Translations under genes and position numbers: made by a program | DNA from: Clusia tigrina | Lineage: Eukaryota; Arthropoda; Insecta; Diptera; Clusiidae | NCBI GenBank assembly: GCA_920105625.2 | Contig: OV050030.1 | Coordinates: 76,907,400-76,971,399 of the forward strand | Reading direction: 5' to 3' | DNA: 64,000 nt | The notes under the pieces: model-generated | What the model saw: only the letters and a program-made list of their open reading frames with translations | The model's database searches: none | What the model was told of the DNA's origin: nothing | Shown: positions 57,245 through 64,000 of the stretch, piece after piece | Layout of the letters: each line of letters starts with the position of its first letter | How positions within the stretch are numbered: the first letter of the stretch is position 1

Positions 57245-58313
57245 ACTATTTTAAGAAATGCCATTGGAATGCAAAGGACATCTGGCAACATAAACTTGAA
57301 ATTCAACACTTCCTGCATACTAGGCAAATTGACATTATGCTTTTTTTCAAAGTATACTGAGACGGTTGGTAGGTAGGTAGCTCAAAAACAAAATACTAAC
57401 TACTCTTAATGGAAAGCCTATAAAAATATAAAGACTCCTGAAGACTGTCATCCACCACTCAGGCAAAATAATGGAACTTGGGCAAGAAATGACGAAGAGA
57501 AAGCCTCAGCGTTTGCTAACCATCTCAAATCCGTATTTCAACCTAACCAACCAACCAACAGACTTAAAATTCCATTGCTGGCCATTAAAATACCACTCAT
57601 CCCGATGAAGGTTAAAATCAAGGAACTGCCAATTACAATTAAAACTCAGCTAAACCCAAAATAGCACCAGGATTTGAAGTAATTTTCGCAAAATTGATTT
57701 TTTAATTGCCTGAAATAGCCATCAAAATAGTGACACAGTTATTTAATTCAATATTAAGGATTGGGCATTTTCCGCAACCCTGGAAGATATCACAAATTAC
57801 GAAGATACGAAAAACCGCAAAAGACGCAACTCAGCTGTCATCTAATCGGCCCATAAGCTTGCTTCCTGTAATTTGAAAAACTGCTGCTTCTAAAGCTGCA
57901 GCCGCTCATATACAAATCCAACATTATTACCCACCATAAATTTGGATTTCGCAAAAATCATAGAACCATAGAGCAAATTAACTGCATCACTAGTGCAATT
58001 CGAAATACTGCTCTGCTATATTTTTAGATATTGCACAGGCATTTGACAGAGTTTTGGCATACAGAGTTAATATATAAAATTCAAAAACTGTTACCAGTTA
58101 ATGTGCACATGCTACTGGAATCGTATTTAGATAACCGAAAGCTTAGAGTAAAATATGGAGAATACACCACAAAATACTTTGATATTAATGCTGGGGTTCT
58201 ACACGGTGGAGTTCTAGCTCCTATACTATATGTATTATTCACTGCAGACCTCCCTACTGACGATCATCTAGTCACTTCAACATTCGGTGACGACACTGCT
58301 ATTCTTAGTATAC

Positions 58314-59671
58314 TGTGAGGACTAAAATCTTCTGTGGGAAATTTTGGCCCACAATACATATGACAGAGTCCCTACGCAACTATCTCCACACACACACATC
58401 ACGAATAATAGACCAGAACCGAAGCAACTGCATTAGAAATTTAATGAAAAACTACTTACGTTGTAACCAATCAGCGCAGCAGTGGTGGAAGAACAGACCA
58501 GCAGCAGCATATTATACCAGTTGGAATAATAACTAGGATTACAACAAAAGCAACCTCACGCACAGCCAACGATGCAAAGAGAGAAAAAACACAGCAACGA
58601 AGAATACAACAAATACATGCAGGACAAGAGAAGGTGAGTGCACGAACTCAAGCGGTGCAATTTGCCAAGTACGCTCGCTCGTTAAATTTTACACTAACAA
58701 TATTCAGCAACGAGAGCACAGCACAAGAGGGACAACGACAGAGCGACCACCACGCCAACGGCCAACAAGTACAAAGCAGAAGGAGGAATGAGAAAGAATA
58801 TGCTGGCTTCAAGTTGAATTGAATATAATAATATTTAACAACAACAACACTACAGGATTTCGGACAGCGCTGCTTGCAGCCAATAATACTGCAGGCCAAC
58901 CAGAGGCCGGTAGAGTGAGGTTTCTAACCGACAGTAGTTGAAGGTGACCCAAAGGCAAAATATTACAATAACAACAAGCCTGGCCACAACAACAACAAGC
59001 GAGGCGATTAGCAGAAAGCGTGTGAAGTGAAACGGTGGCCCACCAACAACAACATGCACCAGCCGCTGTGACAAACTTGGTTATATAAGCCGTATGGCCC
59101 AAACAGCAGTCTCTTTTTCAGGGAATAACCTCCGAGCCGACAACAACCTTCAGAACCATATGCCGTCGAGAGTTAGTAGGAACATCAGGTTTCCAATCGA
59201 TTTCTTACTAAGTCACGTGCACAACCAGGACATAGCAACTCTGTAAGAACATCAGGTTTCCAATCGGATTCTTACTGGGGTACCTAGGTTACAGAGACGG
59301 CTACTTTACTAAGACCAACACGATACAGAAGCCGTCGCGACTTAGTGGGAACATTAGGTCTCCAATCGATTTCTTACTAAGTCACGTACACAACCAGGAC
59401 ATAGCAACTCAGTAAGAACATCAGGTTTCCAATCTGTTTCTTACTGGGGTACCTGTGTCACTGGACCATACACTTGCCGAGACAGAAAGACTGACAACAC
59501 GTACGCATAGGAAAAGTCTATTGTATAGGAATAGAATTAAGGAAGTAGTTTTGTTTGATTTTTGAATTTATATAAACATACTAAAAGTCTAGCTCGCCGG
59601 AGTATTATATAAAATATATACGACCCCTGGAGCCGCTGAGTTTACCCCAGCTAAAGAAAAGAGTCGTTACA
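58314..59671. mobile_element. Candidate solo LTR (1358 bp) in the Jockey RT
   Basis: The block starts TGTGAGGACT and ends AGTCGTTACA, which are imperfect inverted ends of TG...CA type (8 of 10 match). It is flanked on both sides by ATAC (58310-58313 and 59672-59675), a 4-bp target duplication as made by many Ty3/gypsy integrases. Removing the block restores the flanking Jockey homology around the insertion point. It has no open frame of a retroelement and no internal coding domains. TATAA-like sequences lie near 59570 and 59610. It contains a 123-bp direct repeat (59162-59284 and 59331-59453). The alternative is a non-autonomous element of unknown type. Confidence 0.65.
59162..59453. repeat. 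Nested direct repeats inside the candidate solo LTR
   Basis: Unit 1 (59162-59284) and unit 2 (59331-59453) align without gaps at an offset of 169 bp, with about ten differences in 123 positions. Each unit holds two copies of a shorter word, AACATCAGGTTTCCAATC followed by TTCTTACT, so four such words occur (near 59181, 59248, 59350 and 59418). Confidence 0.85.
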
Positions 59672-60303
59672 ATACATAGCAATCCATAGTGGCTTCAAAT
59701 CGGCTTTGAAGAAAATAGAAGTGTGGCTGGCAAATTGGCGCATTAAGGTAAATGAGACTAACAGAATTCGTGCTACATTTACACTTACGAAAGAAACATG
59801 CCCTGTGATCACACTAAACAATATTACTATTCCTCAATCGAATACTGTAACATACCTAGGAGTCCAACTAAACAGACGACTAACTTGGCGGAACCATATT
59901 GAGGCAAAAAGAACGCATATAAAGTTAAAGGCCCATACAATAAATTGGCTTCTCAACTCTAAGTCAAGTCTTCGTTTAGAACATAAACTTCTGTTGTACA
60001 GGGCAGTGATCAAACCAATTTGGGCATACGGAGCTGAGCTTTGGGGAAATGCTAGTTCATCGAACGACGAGCTGATACAACGAGTGCAATCGAAAATCTT
60101 GCGTGCAATCTTGTATTTTGGGCTTATACTTGTTAGGCACGAAATGAGCGAATTCAGTAAATAAACTGTTTATAAAAAAAAAATTAAAAAAATAAAAAAA
60201 AAAATTAAAAAAACAAATAAATATATATATATACGAGTATATACTCTTATATAGATATATGCATACATATACATATACTTATCTATACACACACACACAT
60301 ATA

Positions 60304-61241
60304 CGAGGTGTGATAAAAAAAGAACCGTTATTGTGTGATCAAAATATAAAGTATTTATTTATTCATCAACAACTATCTTGTCCCCTTTAAAGTAATTCCC
60401 TTCAGATATAATACACTTATGCCAGCATTTTTTTCAATCCTCGAAACACTTCTGAAACGCTTTTTTTGGTATCGCCAACAGCTCCTGTTTCGATTTGTCT
60501 TTTATCTCCTCAATCGTAGCAAAACGCGTTCCTTTCATCGGTGTCTTCAGTTTGGAAAGAGGAAAAAGTCAGCGGGGGCCAAGTCCGGTTAATACGGTGG
60601 TTGAGGCATGATAACGGTTTTGTTTTTGGCCAAAAACAGCTCCTGAGCGCTGTCCATGCGACGTTGTTTTTGCTCAAAATTTAGCAATTTTGGAACAATC
60701 TTCGCTGCCGCACGTTTCATGCCTAAAACATCCGTAAAAATTGCTTGGCATGAGCCGATCGATATGCCAACATCATCAGCAACCTCTCTGATAGTGATTC
60801 GACGATTATCCAAAATCATTTGCTTCACTGCGTCAATGTTTTCATCGATTGTTGACGTGCTCGGGCGACCAGGACGAGCATCGTCATTGACATCTTCTCG
60901 GCCTTTCTTAATCCGGTTATACCACAATTGAACTTGTGTTCTGCTCATAGTAGACTCGCCAAAGGCCACAGTCAACATTTCAAATGTCCTTGCGCATTTT
61001 TTATACAAAACTGAATACAGTTTCTTTGATCCATTTTTTCGAATAGTACAAAATCGAAGAGCACACCAAAACTCGACTAACCTTTTTATCTGTCAAAAAC
61101 AAACTGACAATCCAAAATGGTTGGTATTGCCAACATATATAACAGACATGTGTACCAACATAACAGAAAAAAAATGCGAACATCGAACATACGTAACTCA
61201 CGAAAAGATGAAAATAACGGTTATTTTTTTATCACACCTCG
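60304..61241 (-). mobile_element. Internally deleted mariner (938 bp)
   Basis: Its 29-bp TIRs (60304-60332 and 61213-61241, starting CGAGGTGTGATAAAAAAA) differ at one position. TA lies on both sides (60302-60303 and 61242-61243). The length is about 350 bp below the family norm because the middle of the transposase is missing. Both ends remain, so the copy could in principle be cross-mobilised. It is inserted in a CA/TA-rich stretch after the Jockey A-tail. It is a different mariner lineage from the 1692-2977 element, judged by TIR and protein. Confidence 0.93.
60360..61008 (-). pseudogene. mariner transposase with central deletion
   Basis: The N-terminal DNA-binding half is uninterrupted from the Met at 61008 (LWYNRIKKGREDVNDDARPG, RRITIREVADDVGISIG) up to MDSAQELF. 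Near 60640 it jumps to LAKNKTVIMPQPPY, skipping roughly a third of the protein including the first two catalytic aspartates. A TAA at 60589-60591 follows PPY; PDLAPADFFLFP (third Asp) and the C-terminus come after it. Another stop replaces a Trp codon near 60436. A shortened protein made of the DNA-binding half only (139 codons) is still encoded without interruption. Confidence 0.85.
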
Positions 61242-61254
61242 TATATATATATAA

Positions 61255-62505
61255 AGCATCGCTGAGCAATTTGGAATTCCTTCCATCGGTTTATCAGCAA
61301 TTTTAAAAAACAAGGCTAAACTATAAGTGCCACAGACCATGCATCAATTATTCAACGCAAGAAGCTTCGAACTTGTACCTTTGAGAATTGTAGTGTACCA
61401 CACAAGTGTACACTGACGACCACACATCGTCATAAGCACCGTAGCAAGTCGCATATGCAAACGAACTGACAATAGCGTAACGTGTGCAATTGCACTCAAT
61501 CCTCAAATACGCTAGACAAGCATTTGGGTGGTGCATTGGCACACGCTGGCTATATTGCAGCGTCGTATGCATATTGGACAGTGCAGTGACTTTGGCCCTG
61601 AACTTGCACTCAAAATCATTAATATAAACAAAGACGATGATTCGTCAATGAATAATATCGGTAATCCGATACTTGAGATTAATTTCGGGAATATGATTTG
61701 TAACTAGTAGAAATAAGATAGATATATTTTATATTAGTTAGAATAAGAAAACAACATAAATTAAATGATATAAAAGAGCCTGCGAGCCACCAAATAAACC
61801 AGAATTAATCTGAACATCTAAAACTGCAATCCTGCATTAGACTTCTTATTATTTCTCTCGGTGCTCTTAACTAGGTTTGGTTTAGAACAGCACTAAACAA
61901 TAGCGTATCCAACGGTAAACTCTGCCGGTTACAAACTTTGCTGAGGGCGACATTTCACTTCATTTATGTGACTTTTATTCACACAGCTGATCTTGCATTC
62001 GTACATGGTATGAAAACTGCAATCAACATATGACGATCCTGCGTATGCACGACATATGATGGTCTGAGCTGCCTAAACAACATCCAACGATAGATACACT
62101 ACATGCCGAACCGACAAGGCTAACATTTCAATACTCTACAGAATATTGACGAAGCAATACTGAAATGGGTATTTGTTGCACATGGTAAGAATCTCCCTCT
62201 GTATGGACCAATATTGAGAGAAATAGCAAAACAATTCGCTGAAGCATTCGGACTCACAAAATTCAAAAAGCGTCACGGAATTGTTCAAACAACATTGTGT
62301 GCTGAAAGTGCTGCTTCCAACATACAAACTTGCTATAATGAGGAATGTCTTGCCAAAATTTATAGAAAAATATGACGAACACGACATCTTTATCGCCGAT
62401 GAGACGGGTATGTTTTTTAAGTGCTTACCAAATAAAACGATGGCGTTTAAAAATGAGAAGTGCATTGGAGGAAAAAACAGCAAAGAGAGGATAACTATAC
62501 GAGTA
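61255..62505 (+). pseudogene. pogo/Tigger-like transposase relic, split
   Basis: A short frame next to the mariner end (61255-61326) reads SIAEQFGIPSIGLSAILKNK, like the first helix-turn-helix of the CENP-B-type DNA-binding domain. After about 800 bp of other sequence, 62125-62290 reads NIDEAILKWVFVAHGKNLPL and AKQFAEAFGLTKFKKRHGI, the second half of that domain. Then 62320-62500, in another frame, reads VLPKFIEKYDEHDIFIADET and IGGKNSKERIT, the start of the DDE domain with the first catalytic Asp. The rest of the domain is missing. Frame changes and the split show it is a relic. Confidence 0.6.
61330..62110. other. Insertion-like block with LTR-like signals
   Basis: This segment separates the two halves of the pogo-like relic. 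It contains a GATATAAAAGAG TATA-like box near 61768, an AATAAACCAG polyadenylation-like signal near 61793 and a T-rich stretch near 61848. That order resembles an LTR promoter and end. I could not find matching TG...CA ends or a target duplication, so it is not called as an LTR. Confidence 0.3.
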
Positions 62506-62539
62506 TATATTTTTTTGTTTTTTTTATTTTTTTTTTATT

Positions 62540-63595
62540 TCCCTTTATTTCAAACATCTGTCACCATTATATTGACACCTAGTACATGATTTGACAATTT
62601 CTTTGAAAATTAATTTTAAGAAACACATTTTGGCCAGTGCCGAGAAGTGATACGTCATTTCTGGTCATATTTAGTTTGCGGTGTATGTCTTCATTTGTTG
62701 TGTACCAACCAGACTCTATGATAACCATTAATATTCTAGATTACAGTCTTTGAATTTTTTCTATGTGTGACCGCTTTGCCGTTCCCCATACTTGGAGTCC
62801 GTACGTCCAAATTTGGCTTTATAGTACACTTGTATAACAGCAACTTGTTGTTAATTTTGAGTTTAGATTGCTTACCCATTAACCAATATAGTGGCCTAAA
62901 TTTTTCCTTTATTTGTTTCGTTTTTTTTTGTTTGATGTGGTAGTGCCAATTTAGCTTTAAGTCCATGTGTATACCAAGGTATTTAGTAGTAGACCCTATT
63001 ATTATATCTTTATTGTTTATTTTAATAGGTATTGGGTTAAATTTTGTTTTAGTTGTAAAAATTATTTGTAGAGTCAAATCTTCATTAATTTTCAAGCACC
63101 TTTTATCAAACCATTCCTGAACATTCTCTGTGTATACCTGCAGATTTGCAGTCGCAGTATTTAGAATTTTGTCAGATGCTAAGAGGATTGTGTCGTCAGC
63201 AAAGGTAGCAATTGTGGTATTCAGTTCTTTTGGAAGTGGTGTATCTGAGGTAAATATGACATATAGCAGTGGTCCTAAAACACTCCCTTGAAGAACTCCA
63301 GCTGTTGTAAGATCAATAGACGAACACTATTCATTATCTTTGACGTAAAAGTAACGATCACTAAGATAACTTTCAACAATCAAATAGTAGTCAAGTGGCA
63401 ACATCGTCTTCAGTTTATGCAGCAGTCCTTTATGCCATACTTTGTCAAATGCTTTTGCAACGTCTAAGAATACAGCAACGCGTACCGCTTATATTCTATG
63501 TCTGTTTCCATTTTGTTTGTTATAGGGTGTATCTGTTGAATTGTTGAATGTCGTTTTCTGAAGCCGAATTGATGATTTGGTATAATGCTTTTATT
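62540..63595 (-). pseudogene. Jockey-clade RT relic
   Basis: Minus-strand reading runs from the RT core at about 63595 to its C-terminus near 62540. Motifs: NHQFGFRKRHSTIQQ, AVFLDVAKAFDKVWHKGLL (motif A), AGVLQGSVLGPLLY (motif B), TFADDTILLAS (catalytic FADD) and YLGIHMDLKLNWHYH. A TAG stop near 63330 and frame changes near 62740 and 63490 break it. The endonuclease and ORF1 are absent, and the upstream end stops abruptly at 63595. The FADD motif is intact, unlike in the Jockey copy at 57241-60220. Confidence 0.78.
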
Positions 63596-63601
63596 GTCAA
63601 G

Positions 63602-64000
63602 GATCTGGCTATGACACGCCAAAAGCCTATCGGCCCATTAGCCTGACGTCATTCCTGCTAAAAGTTATGGAAAAAATTCTGGACCAATATATCAGGGAAA
63701 CTTATCTTAAAGATTCTCCTCTTCATATTGAACAATACGCTTACCAATCAGGCAAATCGACTGAGACAGCCATACATAGCTTAACAAGCAAAATTGAAAA
63801 GGCGTTTGAGGGTAAAGAAATAGCTCTCTGTACATCGGTTGACATTACGGGGGCTTTTGACAATGCTACTTTCAGATCAATTGAGGAGGGGATGAACAGG
63901 AAAGGTATACAAAGACTGATCATAACATGGGTTCTCAACATGCTGAAAAACAGAACGACAATCTTTGAAACAGGGACAGCAAAGCAAATTGTCAGGTCAA
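63602..64000 (+). CDS. LOA/R1-like reverse transcriptase, partial, running off the window
   Basis: The plus strand is open to the last base. It starts within the RT domain with AYRPISLTSFLLKVMEKILD, then YAYQSGKSTETAIHSL, LCTSVDITGAFDNATF (motif A) and ends in WVLNMLKNRTTIFETG, just before motif B. No stop or frameshift is present in about 130 codons. The 5' side is cut at about 63600, where a minus-strand Jockey relic begins, so this is either a 5'-truncated insertion or a rearranged junction. It is the same superfamily as the copies at 3840 and 18729. Confidence 0.82.

Larger units (their letters stand above)
57241..60220 (+). pseudogene. Jockey-clade ORF2, endonuclease deleted, RT interrupted by an insertion
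   Basis: After the ATG only about 40 codons of the endonuclease remain (CHWNAKDIWQHKLEIQHF). At 57378-57390 a GGTAGGTAGGTAG motif marks a junction to the region before RT, so most of the endonuclease is missing. RT pieces follow: HHKFGFRKNHRTIEQI (about 57935-57985), ESYLDNRKLRVKYGEYTT, GVLHGGVLAPILY (motif B changed from PQG) and FGDDTAIL (catalytic ADD changed to GDD). The protein is then cut at 58313 by the candidate solo LTR and resumes at 59676 with the RT thumb (EVWLANWRIKVNE, YLGVQLNRRLTWRNHIEAK, AYGAELWGNASSSNDELIQ). It ends at 60162-60164, followed by an A-rich tail (60170-60220). Confidence 0.8.

Noticed and set aside
58634..59102. Several open frames of 60-97 codons, some Cys/Val-rich
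   Set aside because: They fall inside the non-coding candidate LTR, overlap each other on both strands and derive from CAA/CAG-rich sequence.

Overview
The window reads as repeat-dense, AT-rich chromatin of a higher fly (Diptera, Brachycera). A tephritid fruit fly is my best guess, from the mixture of element families (mariner, I, Jockey, LOA/R1-like LINEs, Ty3/gypsy, BEL/Pao, PIF/Harbinger). The species cannot be settled from this sequence alone. I see no convincing host gene, tRNA, rRNA or CRISPR array. Nearly every protein-like stretch is a transposable element or its relic, and most are broken by stops, frameshifts, truncation or later insertions.

Layout. 1-1689: no recognised gene. 1692-2977: full-length but dead mariner with TIRs and TA duplications. 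2990-3640: possible Harbinger-associated Myb/SANT-like gene relic. 3840-5732: 5'-truncated LOA/R1-like LINE. 5800-8516: I-clade LINE relic split by a hAT-like insertion (6481-7326). 8690-9640: LINE 3' end, minus strand. 10490-11990: errantivirus-type gypsy relic. 12580-13790: arthropod transposase-like relic. 14220-15540: degenerate tandem array of about 405 bp period. 16357-17710: PIF/Harbinger relic with convergent accessory exon and transposase. 18729-23620: two-ORF LOA/R1-like LINE, minus strand, with a 5'-truncated I-like fragment inserted in its RT. 23629-23989: candidate LTR. 24407-24577: fold-back MITE-like hairpin. 25245-27443: Jockey-clade LINE with an uninterrupted ORF2 running into a 200-N gap.

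28653-53000 is the core of the window. A Ty3/gypsy element on the minus strand (pol at 28653-31317, protease and gag from 37779) is split by a complete 6.45 kb BEL/Pao element (31323-37773; 292-bp LTRs; 5-bp duplication CTGAT). A segment of 8.69 kb, from inside BEL pol, through the BEL 3' LTR and the gypsy gag/protease, into about 4 kb of unassigned DNA, is then repeated head-to-tail: 35635-44321 and 44322-52997. The copies differ by about ten substitutions and one 11-bp indel. The order of events can therefore be read: gypsy insertion, BEL insertion, tandem duplication, then private mutations.

53000-64000 is again a nest of relics: a tnp2-like transposase, a mariner fragment abutting a 303-bp (TA)n tract, a second Jockey element (55735 to about 60220) interrupted by a 1358-bp candidate solo LTR with a 4-bp ATAC duplication, an internally deleted 938-bp mariner, a pogo/Tigger-like relic, a minus-strand Jockey-type RT, and a LOA/R1-like RT running off the right edge.

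The genes do not form a host pathway. The region behaves as a trap for mobile DNA, with young, old and nested elements on both strands, the kind of composition seen in heterochromatin or piRNA clusters. Family assignments rest on motifs read by eye and remembered family features; no search was run.
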